The position numbers and the translations under genes were made by a program. Shown piece after piece: positions 34,622 to 42,848 of a DNA stretch of 56,700 nucleotides. Source of the stretch: Lachnospiraceae bacterium (GTDB lineage Bacteria; Bacillota; Clostridia; Lachnospirales; Lachnospiraceae); the NCBI GenBank assembly GCA_022787145.1, contig JALFVM010000071.1, forward strand, positions 1-56,700, written 5' to 3'. How positions within the stretch are numbered: the stretch's first letter is position 1; every line of letters begins with the position of its first letter. The notes beneath the pieces are model-generated. The model was not told the origin of the DNA and did not search any database. It saw nothing but the letters and a program-made list of their open reading frames with translations.

Positions 34622-35897
34622 TATCCCCCTGAAACTGATGTCCGTGATTATCGGAATCGTGGTATGGCTTCTTGTGGTGAACATCGATGATCCCATTGTG
34701 TCAGATACCATCCAGGGTGTAACTGTCACAATCAAAAACGAAGCCTATGTGGAGAGCGCCGGACTGATGTGTCTGGTGGAAGAAGATCAGGATGTGATCA
34801 GCGTGACAGTTAAGGGAAAACGTTCTGTTGTAGATAATATCAAAGCAAGCGATATCAAGGCAGTTGCAGATTTGACACAGATTACCAATATGCGTACAAC
34901 ACCGGTCATGGTGCCGATTTCGGTATCCTGCCCCGGTATTTCACCGGCGAATATTAAGAGCGATCCTCTGAATATGAGTATTTCTCTGGATGATAAAATG
35001 ACTCTTGAATTTCTGGTGACAGTTTCCTCCGGAGAATCGACACCGGGAAAGGGATATGAGATTGGAAGTCTGACAGCCAGTCCTGAGAAAATTAAGATTA
35101 CGGGTCCGCAGTCTCTGATTCAGAAGATTGATAAAGTGATTGCAACCGTAAATCTGGATGGAAAAACAGAAGATGCGGTACTTCTTGCAGATCTGAAAAT
35201 CATTGACAAGAATCAGGAAGAACTCGAACCGCGCCAGATGGGATATCTGAAATTTTATAATACCGATCAAAGCGTGAGTGTAGCGGTAGATTTATGGAAA
35301 GTAAAAAATGACATCAAAATTCATGCAGGTTATGTGGGATATCCGGAAGATGGATATAAGGTAGAAAAAATCACACTGACACCGGGCAGTCTTACTGTTG
35401 CGGGGACAGATGAGGCATTGCAGGCATTGGCAGATGAGGGCAATACGATAACGATACCAGATGAATACATTGATGTTTCCGGAAGAAATGAAGATTTTGA
35501 GACAAAAATAGATATCTCAGAGCTGCTTCCCGGAGATATTAAGCTGACAGATGGAAGTAATTCTACTGTGATTGCTTCAGTCAGTATTTTGCAGCAGAAC
35601 AGTCAGGAATACTCGATTCCGACCTTAAATATCGAGCCGCAAAATGTGGAAAAAGGACTGAATGCAGTTTTTGAGACAGACAGTATTCAGGTGAGAATAA
35701 AGGCAACTTCCAAGGAACTGTCACAGCTGAAAGATACGGATATAAAAGCCAGCATTGAGTGCAGCGGCAGAAAAGAAGGAACTTATACGATTCCAGTCAA
35801 TATTGTTCTGCCGGACGGATATGAGTTGGTAAACGATGTTTCCACAGTGGTAAAACTGGTAGCCGATGCGGAAACCCAAAATGCAGACAACGAATAG
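34599..35897 (+). CDS. cdaR: CdaA regulator CdaR (YbbR-domain protein)
   Basis: 432 residues. A single N-terminal membrane anchor (IPLKLMSVIIGIVVWLLVVN, about 9-28) is followed by about four extracytoplasmic YbbR repeats (for example GVTVTIKNEAYVE and GYEIGSLTASPEKIKITGP). CdaR binds and tunes CdaA from outside the membrane. GGGGCGATTGAAGC supplies the ribosome site inside cdaA. It ends five bases before the HPr gene. Confidence 0.94.
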   Translation: MTKKLLSNIPLKLMSVIIGIVVWLLVVNIDDPIVSDTIQGVTVTIKNEAYVESAGLMCLVEEDQDVISVTVKGKRSVVDNIKASDIKAVADLTQITNMRTTPVMVPISVSCPGISPANIKSDPLNMSISLDDKMTLEFLVTVSSGESTPGKGYEIGSLTASPEKIKITGPQSLIQKIDKVIATVNLDGKTEDAVLLADLKIIDKNQEELEPRQMGYLKFYNTDQSVSVAVDLWKVKNDIKIHAGYVGYPEDGYKVEKITLTPGSLTVAGTDEALQALADEGNTITIPDEYIDVSGRNEDFETKIDISELLPGDIKLTDGSNSTVIASVSILQQNSQEYSIPTLNIEPQNVEKGLNAVFETDSIQVRIKATSKELSQLKDTDIKASIECSGRKEGTYTIPVNIVLPDGYELVNDVSTVVKLVADAETQNADNE

Positions 35898-35902
35898 GAG
35901 GA

Positions 35903-36172
35903 ATGAACATGATCAGCAGAAAAGTAACTATTCATAATCCGAGCGGCCTTCATTTAAGACCGGCAGGTTTGTTGTGTAAGGAGGCTATGAAATACAAGTC
36001 TCTGATTACGTTCACCTTCAAAGAAACTACGGCAAATGCAAAGAGTGTGCTGAGCGTCCTGGGGGCATGTGTAAAAGAACATGATGAGATTGAACTTGTC
36101 TGTGAAGGAGAAGATGAGCAGGAGGCTATGGATGCTTTGGTCAAAGCAATTGAAGCAGGTCTTGGCGAGTAA
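35903..36172 (+). CDS. ptsH: HPr-family phosphocarrier protein
   Basis: 89 residues. The PTS active-site His lies in SGLHLRPAG (about H17), and the regulatory Ser site is present in AKSVLSVLG, as in HPr of low-GC Gram-positives. HPr relays phosphate from enzyme I to sugar permeases, and HPr(Ser-P) mediates catabolite repression. It sits immediately after cdaR, so c-di-AMP synthesis and carbon signalling may be co-expressed. The start could be either of two Met codons two apart. A second HPr elsewhere cannot be excluded. Confidence 0.9.
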   Translation: MNMISRKVTIHNPSGLHLRPAGLLCKEAMKYKSLITFTFKETTANAKSVLSVLGACVKEHDEIELVCEGEDEQEAMDALVKAIEAGLGE

Positions 36173-36192
36173 TCGCCAGGACCTTTTCCTGT
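36157..36192 (+). terminator. Terminator after the HPr gene
   Basis: AGGTCTTGGCGA (36157-36168) pairs with TCGCCAGGACCT (36173-36184) around a GTAA loop that contains the stop codon. TTTCCTGTTTT follows. Confidence 0.75.
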
Positions 36193-36243
36193 TTTAGGGG
36201 AAAAAAGAGACAGAAGGAAATTATGGTAATTATTACTTTTGGG

Positions 36244-36272
36244 TTGAATTTTAAGAAAGAATGGTGTAAATT
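36244..36272 (+). promoter_or_regulatory. Promoter of the L,D-transpeptidase gene
   Basis: TTGAAT (36244-36249), 17 bp, TAAATT (36267-36272), about 80 bp upstream of the TTG start codon. Confidence 0.65.
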
Positions 36273-36354
36273 GGTATTAGACTGCGTTAGGCAGTACGAG
36301 AGAAATATATACAAATCAAAGAGATAACTTTAGTATGAGTTAGGAGGAGTTGTT

Positions 36355-38673
36355 TTGAAGAGACGAAGAACGAAATTATTGGCACTGGCTCTTTCTGCAT
36401 GTCTGACTGTGACGACCTTCAGTCCGGTTTTCGCAGCGGGTGAGACTGCTGTTGTATCTGCAGTAGAGGAAGGTGCAACCTTGGATACAACAGCGCAGGA
36501 GACGACAGAAACACCAGAGGCAACAGAGGTGCCGGAGGCGACAGAGACACCGGAAGCAACAGAGACTCCGGAGGCGACAGAGATACCGGAAGTAACAGAG
36601 ACTCCGGAGGAAACACAGGAACCGGAAGCAACAGAGACTCCACTGCCGGAAGAAGAAAAGGAAGTGTCTCCTCAGGCAGAGGAGAATGTACAGGCAATCT
36701 ATTATCTGTCTGCAGATACCATTCTGAGTGCAGAAGAAATCGAATGGAAGATTGAATCTGATGGAGACTGTAAGCTGATTGATAAAACGAATTCTCATAC
36801 CGTGACATCAGCAGATGGAATTGTAAAAGTGGAGTATGGTACATACAGCAGATACTATACGTTTGACAAATCAGGAAACCTTCTGACAGGTCTTCAGGAT
36901 GTAGGTGTGAAAACTTTCTATTTTACAACTGTGAATGAAGCAAAATTTGATGCATCTTTAGGTTATGTACCGGCAGATATGACACCGGAAAATTCTGATA
37001 TTGGAGCTGCTGTGAAGGTAAGAGAGAATACGAAGTGGTATTCCATTGACAGTACCGGCAAAAAGACAGCACTCAAGGGATGGCAGACCATTGGCGGTAA
37101 GAAGTATTACCTGAACTCCGATGGCAGTATGGTTATGAACAATCTGAAAAAGATTAGTGGTACATGGTATGCCTTTGATAAAGACGGAGTTATGGTTACC
37201 AATAACTTTTACACATACGCAAGCAATGGAAGAACTTATTATTTTACCAGCAATGGAAAAAAATTTGAAAAATCCGGCTGGCAGATGATTAATGGAAATT
37301 ATTATTATTTCCTTCCAAAAGAAAAAGGAAGTTCCCGGCAGATTAAATCTGGATTCCAGGAGATTAAAGATACCGATGGTAAAACTTATACCTTCTATTT
37401 CAATACAAACGGTACCATGTACAAAAACCGCCGTTTTGACTACAAAGGATATACGTATTATGTAGATACGAAGGGACATAGGAGAACCGGATTTACGAAG
37501 GCTGTCATCAGAGATAAAAATTACTATTTTTATCTTCGCAGCAAAATAGGAAGCAAAGGGGAACCGATTGGATCTGCCATCACAGGATGGAACAAAATTA
37601 ATGATTACTGGTATTATTTCAGTAAAAAATATGGATGTGCACAGACAGGACCTACGGTAAAGAAAGTCGGCAGTTACTATTATTACTTCTCTGCAAGTGG
37701 AAAATGCCGCCGCAAAGCAGGTGTGTTTGATTTTAATGGTAAAAAATATTACAACATTCCGGAAAGCGGAAAGATAAGACCATATATTCCGGTAAACAAA
37801 TGGATTAAACCAAAAGGTACAGGAAAGTGGTATTATGCTACTTCAAATGGAACTCTTGCAAATGGTTGGACAAAGATCAACGGTTCCATGTATTACTTTA
37901 ACAGTGACGGAACATGCAAAAAAACATCAAGTGCTACTTACAACGGTCAGAAAGGTTATCTGGATGATAACGGCAAGTTTATCACCAATGCACTGATTAA
38001 GCTGAATGGCAATTACAAATACATCGATTCCGGCAAGGGATTTTTGAAAAACGCTTGGAAGACCATCAACGGCTATAAATATTATTTCAAAGAGAATGGC
38101 TATATGTGCCAGGATTTGAGAAAAATGTACAAAAACCGTACAAACAACCCAAGCTGGTACAGACTGGTGGTTAATAAGCTGACCTGCGTGGTAACTGTTC
38201 TGACAAAGGAGAATGCTTCTTCTACCAATTACAACATTCCGGTAGTAAACTTTGTCTGCTCCGTTGGACAGCCGATTTCCAGAACTCCAAATGGAACCTT
38301 CACACCGAGCCGCGGCAACCGCTGGCAGATGTTGATGGGACCGTCCTGGGGACAGTATGGCGTGAATGTTTACGCAGGCGTAATCTATTTCCACTCTGTA
38401 GCATGTGGAACTGCAAGCAGCTATGCAGTGCCGGCAGCAGAATTTAACAGACTTGGAACACCGGCTTCTCATGGATGTATCCGTCTGTGTGTAGGTGATG
38501 CAAAATGGATTTATGAAAATGCTTATGCATCTAAGACTACAATTCATGACAATGCAAACTACAACAACTGCCTGTTTGAGAAACCGACCCTTCCGAAGAT
38601 TTCAGGAAGCGTTGACCCGACAGACCCGGCAGTCAGCGGTTATACACCGTCTTATCACAAAAATGCATATTAA
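36355..38673 (+). CDS. Secreted L,D-transpeptidase with cell-wall-binding repeats
   Basis: 772 residues, starting with TTG at 36355 seven bases after AGGAGG. A Sec signal peptide (about 1-28, ending VFAAG) leads to a Thr/Pro/Glu spacer built from ETPEAT-like repeats (about 48-100). Many aromatic and glycine-rich cell-wall-binding repeats follow (WQTIGGKKYYLNSDGSM type, about 215-580). A C-terminal YkuD domain has the catalytic SHGCIRL, with H706 and C708. Such enzymes form 3-3 cross-links in peptidoglycan or attach proteins to it. The repeats should hold the enzyme at the wall. The gene is monocistronic between two terminators. Confidence 0.93.
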   Translation: MKRRRTKLLALALSACLTVTTFSPVFAAGETAVVSAVEEGATLDTTAQETTETPEATEVPEATETPEATETPEATEIPEVTETPEETQEPEATETPLPEEEKEVSPQAEENVQAIYYLSADTILSAEEIEWKIESDGDCKLIDKTNSHTVTSADGIVKVEYGTYSRYYTFDKSGNLLTGLQDVGVKTFYFTTVNEAKFDASLGYVPADMTPENSDIGAAVKVRENTKWYSIDSTGKKTALKGWQTIGGKKYYLNSDGSMVMNNLKKISGTWYAFDKDGVMVTNNFYTYASNGRTYYFTSNGKKFEKSGWQMINGNYYYFLPKEKGSSRQIKSGFQEIKDTDGKTYTFYFNTNGTMYKNRRFDYKGYTYYVDTKGHRRTGFTKAVIRDKNYYFYLRSKIGSKGEPIGSAITGWNKINDYWYYFSKKYGCAQTGPTVKKVGSYYYYFSASGKCRRKAGVFDFNGKKYYNIPESGKIRPYIPVNKWIKPKGTGKWYYATSNGTLANGWTKINGSMYYFNSDGTCKKTSSATYNGQKGYLDDNGKFITNALIKLNGNYKYIDSGKGFLKNAWKTINGYKYYFKENGYMCQDLRKMYKNRTNNPSWYRLVVNKLTCVVTVLTKENASSTNYNIPVVNFVCSVGQPISRTPNGTFTPSRGNRWQMLMGPSWGQYGVNVYAGVIYFHSVACGTASSYAVPAAEFNRLGTPASHGCIRLCVGDAKWIYENAYASKTTIHDNANYNNCLFEKPTLPKISGSVDPTDPAVSGYTPSYHKNAY

Positions 38674-38698
38674 AAAAAGAGGAATCAGACAAAAAAAG

Positions 38699-38733
38699 CG
38701 GGAGCGTACCTTTTCGGGTACGTTCCCGTTTTT
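38699..38733 (+). terminator. Terminator after the L,D-transpeptidase gene
   Basis: CGGGAGCGTACC (38699-38710) pairs with GGTACGTTCCCG (38717-38728, one G-U pair), followed by TTTTT. Confidence 0.9.
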
Positions 38734-38748
38734 GAATTCATTGCCGGT

Positions 38749-39087
38749 TTATAGAGTATAGATCAGAATGCCTGCAATGATGATCAGATTTCCAATGACT
38801 CTTCCTTTCGTAAATTTTTCTTTCAGCAGGAAGTACGATAAGAGCATGACAAAGACATAGCTGAAAGTGTCGATGACTGCGCCGTATTTCATATCGACCT
38901 TTGTGTAGGCGTAGGTATTCACAAGCAACACGGCAAAGAAAATAAAGTAGGAGAGGATGACTCTCCAGTTCAGATATTCAAAGATGGGATGCTTGTAGGT
39001 TTTATTGGCACTCTGCTTCAACAGTACCTGAGAAATCGCTGTAAAAAACGTACCTGCAAACATCAAAAACATACAAAGTCTATTCAT
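38749..39087 (-). CDS. EamA/SMR-type half-transporter, second subunit
   Basis: 112 residues from the ATG at 39087 (MNRLCMF), which overlaps the previous gene by eight bases (ATGAATAG). Four membrane helices are predicted. The fold and paired arrangement resemble ArnE/ArnF, which flip polyprenyl-phosphate-linked aminosugars, and also small multidrug resistance pairs. Because the pair is divergent from an ArnC/GtrB-like glycosyltransferase, a lipid-linked sugar flippase is the more likely role. An extended N-terminus starting earlier would overlap the partner further and lacks a ribosome site. Confidence 0.8.
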   Translation of the reverse strand: MNRLCMFLMFAGTFFTAISQVLLKQSANKTYKHPIFEYLNWRVILSYFIFFAVLLVNTYAYTKVDMKYGAVIDTFSYVFVMLLSYFLLKEKFTKGRVIGNLIIIAGILIYTL

Positions 39088-39430
39088 AACGCTGCACCAC
39101 CATAACTCCCACAAATACCACAAGAAGTCCTATGATATTTTGAAGGGAAAGATTTTCGTGAAAAATCACAACTGCCCACACCTGTGACCAGATGAGATAG
39201 ACAGTCTTGTTGGCGTAAGCCACATTCAGATCAAAATGTTTGATGGCTTTTTGCCATGCCAGTGCGTAGAGGAAGCAGTTGAGCACCATCAGCATGAGAA
39301 AGACATACAGAAGAATGCTGTGAAGGCCGTGTTTGTTCAGTTGGACAGATGCGGCCTTGGAAAACACACCGGTAAAAGAAAACAGTAAAATGTTTAAATG
39401 TAAGAGAATATAGTTTTTTAATTTTTCCAT
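39080..39430 (-). CDS. EamA/SMR-type half-transporter, first subunit
   Basis: 116 residues with four membrane helices and the EamA-type opening NILLFSFTGVFSKAAS. It is the partner of the next gene and should form a heterodimer. The first membrane helix begins almost at the start, so Met1 at 39430 is probably right. There is no ribosome site before it, and the promoter -10 box ends only seven bases upstream, which implies a leaderless mRNA. Its likely substrate is the lipid-linked sugar made by the divergent glycosyltransferase. Confidence 0.78.
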   Translation of the reverse strand: MEKLKNYILLHLNILLFSFTGVFSKAASVQLNKHGLHSILLYVFLMLMVLNCFLYALAWQKAIKHFDLNVAYANKTVYLIWSQVWAVVIFHENLSLQNIIGLLVVFVGVMVVQRYE

Positions 39431-39437
39431 AGCTTTG

Positions 39438-39479
39438 ATTATAACATCCTTTTACAAGCAAGACAAGTTATGATATAAT
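39438..39479. promoter_or_regulatory. Overlapping divergent promoters of the glycan cluster
   Basis: Minus strand: TTGTCT (39461-39466), 17 bp, TATAAT (39438-39443), for the half-transporters. Plus strand: TTTACA (39451-39456), 17 bp, TATAAT (39474-39479), for the glycosyltransferase. The two overlap, so polymerase binding at one should exclude the other, which would link the two transcripts. Confidence 0.8.
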
Positions 39480-39561
39480 TTAGATACTGATGTGGTATGG
39501 TTTCTGTGAACAATAACATGGTGTTGCAGCAGACTGCACAGTGAGAGAAAGGAAGGTTACA

Positions 39562-40491
39562 ATGAGTTTATATTCCGTAGTTGTTCCGGTTTATAATTCG
39601 GAACATACACTGTATGAATTATATGAGCGAGTCAGCAAAGTATTTGATGAGACGCTTCATGAAGAGTTTGAGATGATTCTGGTCGATGATGGTTCCAAAG
39701 ATCATTCCTATGAGGTGATGGAGGAACTTCATGACAAAGACAATCGTGTGAAGATTATCCAGCAGGCACGCAATTTCGGTCAGCATCCGGCGCTGCTTTG
39801 CGGGTTCAAATATGTAAAGGGCGATTTTATCATTACTATGGATGATGATTTGCAGCATCCGCCGGAAGAGATTCCAAAGCTGGTAAAAGTGATGAATGAG
39901 CGGGATGATGTCGATGTGATCATTGCCAAATATGAAGGCAGACAGCACAACATTATTCGAAGAATGGGTACATGGGTATCCGTGTATGCGACATCCAAGA
40001 TGTTGAAGAAACCGAGAGATCTGGAGATTACAAGTTTTCGTCTGATTCGCCGTTTTATTGTAGATGCAATCGTGAAGATGGATGTGCATCTTCCTCAGAT
40101 TGGAAATCTTCTGGTACAGACATCGAACCGTATTATTAATGTTCCGGTGCACCATGATGCCAGAAAATATGGAAAAAGCGGTTACAGTTTCAAACGCCTT
40201 GCAAAAGATTTGATTTATGATATTACAACGAACTCGGCATTTCCGTTGATTGTCGTGCGTGATCTTGGAATCACAAGCTTTGTGATCAGCGTCGTGCTGG
40301 CTTTGTTTTATCTGATTCGGTATTTTGCGTACGGAGTGTCGGTCGAGGGATGGACGACGTTGGTGCTCTTTATGCTGGCATACAACGGCGTTATTTTGCT
40401 GTCGATTGGTATTATCGGAGAATATCTGATGCACATTCTGGATGAGGCAAAGAAGATGCCAAATTATGTGGAGCGCAGAAAGAAGCTGTAA
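39562..40491 (+). CDS. Polyprenyl-phosphate glycosyltransferase (ArnC/GtrB-like GT2)
   Basis: 309 residues from the ATG at 39562 (MSLYSVVVPVYN), preceded by AAGGAAGG. The GT2 fold shows VVVPVYNSE (6-14), ILVDDGSKD and the metal-binding MDDDLQHPPEE. Two C-terminal membrane helices (about 228-250 and 262-288) are typical of enzymes that transfer a sugar from a nucleotide to undecaprenyl phosphate at the inner face of the membrane. The following genes, a PLP enzyme and an ATP-grasp ligase, are read on the same strand with short gaps. Confidence 0.92.
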   Translation: MSLYSVVVPVYNSEHTLYELYERVSKVFDETLHEEFEMILVDDGSKDHSYEVMEELHDKDNRVKIIQQARNFGQHPALLCGFKYVKGDFIITMDDDLQHPPEEIPKLVKVMNERDDVDVIIAKYEGRQHNIIRRMGTWVSVYATSKMLKKPRDLEITSFRLIRRFIVDAIVKMDVHLPQIGNLLVQTSNRIINVPVHHDARKYGKSGYSFKRLAKDLIYDITTNSAFPLIVVRDLGITSFVISVVLALFYLIRYFAYGVSVEGWTTLVLFMLAYNGVILLSIGIIGEYLMHILDEAKKMPNYVERRKKL

Positions 40492-40515
40492 GAAATCAAA
40501 GATGGAGGATGTAGC

Positions 40516-41490
40516 ATGAAAGAAATTGGGGGGTATTTTGAACTGGAGAAGATGACAGGACAGGAATATCATGAGGATATGGTCAAATTGAATCTGGGAA
40601 GGACCGGTCTTGTCTATCTCCTGAAAACAGTAGGCACGAAGGTACTCTGGGTACCGTATTTTCTGTGTGATTCTGTTACAGAATGCTGCAAGAAAGCGGG
40701 GTATGAGTTAAAGTATTATCATATCGATGAGAACTTTCTGCCGATTATGGAAGAGAAACTTCCGTATGGGGAATTTATTTATATTGTCAACTATTATGGA
40801 TTGCTCGATGAGATGCAGATGCTGATGCTGCGGGAAAAATATACGCGTGTGATTATTGATAATACACATGCGTTTTATCAGAAACCGACACCATTTGCAC
40901 CGGCACTGTATTCTCTGAGAAAATTCTTTGGACTCAGTGACGGTGCGTATATCTATCTGGGAGGCTATCGCGAGAAGATTCCGCTGGATATGCTTGAGGT
41001 GGATGAATCTCGCGACAGGATGAAACATATTCTGGGACGCTTTGAGGGAACTGCCTCGGAATATTATCAGGATATGCTCGACAATGCACACAGTCTGGAA
41101 GATGAGATGGTGAAACGCATGTCGCCGTTGACCGAGAATCTTCTGCGCGGAATCAACTATGACAGGGCGAAGAAAAAGCGCGAGAAAAATTATGCGAGAT
41201 TGCAGGAGCTGCTTGGAAACAGCAATGGGCTTCAGGTAAAGATGCCGCAGGGCCCGTTTGCTTATCCGTATTACCATAAAAACGGTCTGGAGCTTCGAAA
41301 AAAAATGGCAGAGCATAAAGTTTATGTCCCTGTCTATTGGTCAAATGTGGTTGAAACGATGCCACAGGATTCACTGGAGTTTGATTACGCGGCAAATATT
41401 CTTCCGCTTCCCTGTGACCAGCGTTACAGTCCGGAAGATATGGATATCGTGGCAGAAGTGCTGAAACTGTGTCTGGAAGAACTGAAGTAA
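40516..41490 (+). CDS. DegT-like PLP-dependent enzyme of the glycan cluster
   Basis: 324 residues. The layout follows fold-type I aminotransferases of the DegT/DnrJ/EryC1 group. LNLGRTGLVYLL is at the cofactor phosphate region, VIIDNTHAF holds the Asp that pairs with the PLP ring nitrogen, and SLRKFFGLSDGAYIY carries the candidate Schiff-base Lys. The protein is shorter than sugar aminotransferases (about 370-400) and diverged, so activity on a sugar is not certain. GGAGG precedes the ATG. It lies 24 bp after the glycosyltransferase and 21 bp before the ATP-grasp gene. Confidence 0.75.
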   Translation: MKEIGGYFELEKMTGQEYHEDMVKLNLGRTGLVYLLKTVGTKVLWVPYFLCDSVTECCKKAGYELKYYHIDENFLPIMEEKLPYGEFIYIVNYYGLLDEMQMLMLREKYTRVIIDNTHAFYQKPTPFAPALYSLRKFFGLSDGAYIYLGGYREKIPLDMLEVDESRDRMKHILGRFEGTASEYYQDMLDNAHSLEDEMVKRMSPLTENLLRGINYDRAKKKREKNYARLQELLGNSNGLQVKMPQGPFAYPYYHKNGLELRKKMAEHKVYVPVYWSNVVETMPQDSLEFDYAANILPLPCDQRYSPEDMDIVAEVLKLCLEELK

Positions 41491-41511
41491 AAAACTGGAA
41501 AAGAGGAAGTT

Positions 41512-42756
41512 ATGCATAAATTATTGATTCTTGGTTCTCTGGGAGAATTTGTACAATTGATTGAGATGGCAAAGGGCAGAGGGATTTATACGATTGTCTG
41601 TGACGGCTATCGGGGCAGTATCGGAAAGGCGCATGCGGACAAAGCGTATGACATCGATGTCGGAGATACCGATGCCATTGTGGATATGTGCAGACTGGAG
41701 AAGGTGGATGGAATCATCACCTCGTTTTCTGATTATCTGTTTGAGTGTATGGTAAAGATTGCAAAGAAGGCGCATTTGAAGTGCTACTTTGATGTGGAGC
41801 ATCTGCCGTTGTACCGGGACAAAACAAAGATGAAAGATATGCTGACAGCTCTTGGAATCGGGACACCTGCCTACCGTTATGTGGAAAAGGATTTTTCTGA
41901 TCAGGAGCTGGATGGTCTTCATTTTCCGGTCGTGGTAAAACCAGTCGACAAGTATGGCTCCAGAGGGGTGCAGGTGCTGTATGACATCGAAGAAATCAGA
42001 GAAAAATTTGACGATACCTGTGCAACCTCGGACTGCAAAAAGATTCTGGTAGAAGAATATCATGATGGATTTGAGTTTAACATGATGACCTGGGTGCTGC
42101 ATGGAAAGGTACAGGTCATCAGCATTGCAGACAGGGAGAAGACTTCCATCGGGCATCATGAGATTCCAATCAGTACACGAAATGTATATCCATCTAAGCG
42201 TATGGAGCTTGTGTTTGAGCAGGCCAAAGAGATTTTGCAAAAGACGGCACAGTATACCGGGCAGCAATCAGGTCCGCTGTCGATGCAGTTTTTCTGGAAA
42301 CCCGAAACAGGCGTGCAGGTGTGTGAAATTGCCGGGCGGTTTTTCGGCTATGAACATGAGCTGACAGAGTACGCAGGAAATTTCAGTATTGAAAAGCTGC
42401 TTTTGGACTATGTGTATGACGAGGAGCAGATTGATCAGACTTTTGCGGCGTACAGCCCTTATTTTGAAAAAGTCAGTGCGGTTCTCTATTTTCACGGAAA
42501 ACCGGGGATGCGGGTGGTAAATCAGGAAAAAGCACGGGAACTGGAAAAACTGCCTGGTGTGAAAGAGTGCTGGCTTTTCTATCAGGAGGGAGAGCAGGTC
42601 ATCGAACATGGACCAAATCCATATGTGGCAAGGTATTACATAACAGGTGACACACGGGAAGAAGTGGATTCACTGACAAAAGATATCTTTGCACAGATGA
42701 CTGTTACCGACGAGGATGAAAGAGAAGTGTTGTATCAAAATCAGATTGGAAAGTAA
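41512..42756 (+). CDS. ATP-grasp carboxylate ligase-like protein
   Basis: 414 residues. An N-terminal Rossmann-like pre-ATP-grasp domain (LLILGSLGEFVQLIEMA) is followed by ATP-grasp lobes with FPVVVKPVDKYGSRGV (about 141-156), ILVEEYHDG and a metal-site region near GVQVCEIAGRFFG. Such enzymes join a carboxylate to an amine or other nucleophile through an acyl phosphate. Placement after a lipid-sugar glycosyltransferase and a PLP enzyme suggests amide decoration of a sugar or sugar precursor, which is inference. The transcript ends in a strong terminator. Confidence 0.83.
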   Translation: MHKLLILGSLGEFVQLIEMAKGRGIYTIVCDGYRGSIGKAHADKAYDIDVGDTDAIVDMCRLEKVDGIITSFSDYLFECMVKIAKKAHLKCYFDVEHLPLYRDKTKMKDMLTALGIGTPAYRYVEKDFSDQELDGLHFPVVVKPVDKYGSRGVQVLYDIEEIREKFDDTCATSDCKKILVEEYHDGFEFNMMTWVLHGKVQVISIADREKTSIGHHEIPISTRNVYPSKRMELVFEQAKEILQKTAQYTGQQSGPLSMQFFWKPETGVQVCEIAGRFFGYEHELTEYAGNFSIEKLLLDYVYDEEQIDQTFAAYSPYFEKVSAVLYFHGKPGMRVVNQEKARELEKLPGVKECWLFYQEGEQVIEHGPNPYVARYYITGDTREEVDSLTKDIFAQMTVTDEDEREVLYQNQIGK

Positions 42757-42766
42757 CAATAAAAAT

Positions 42767-42796
42767 GGCGGAGAGCTTTTTCTCCGCCGTTTTTTG
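42767..42796. terminator. Bidirectional terminator between ATP-grasp and alcohol dehydrogenase genes
   Basis: GGCGGAGA (42767-42774) pairs with TCTCCGCC (42781-42788), with GTTTTTTG after it and AAAAA before it. It serves both converging transcripts. Confidence 0.9.
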
Positions 42797-42848
42797 CCAG
42801 GATTTGTTTTTTAATGGTCTGCCATAGAAATAGAAATGTGATCATGTA

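Noticed and set aside
37030..38100. Tandem DNA repeats in the L,D-transpeptidase gene as a recombination hot spot
   Set aside because: The repetition is at the protein level (cell-wall-binding modules). The DNA copies are too diverged for simple slippage.
38749..39430. The two small membrane genes as drug-efflux SMR proteins
   Set aside because: Possible, but the divergent polyprenyl-phosphate glycosyltransferase makes an ArnE/F-like flippase more likely. Kept as an alternative only.
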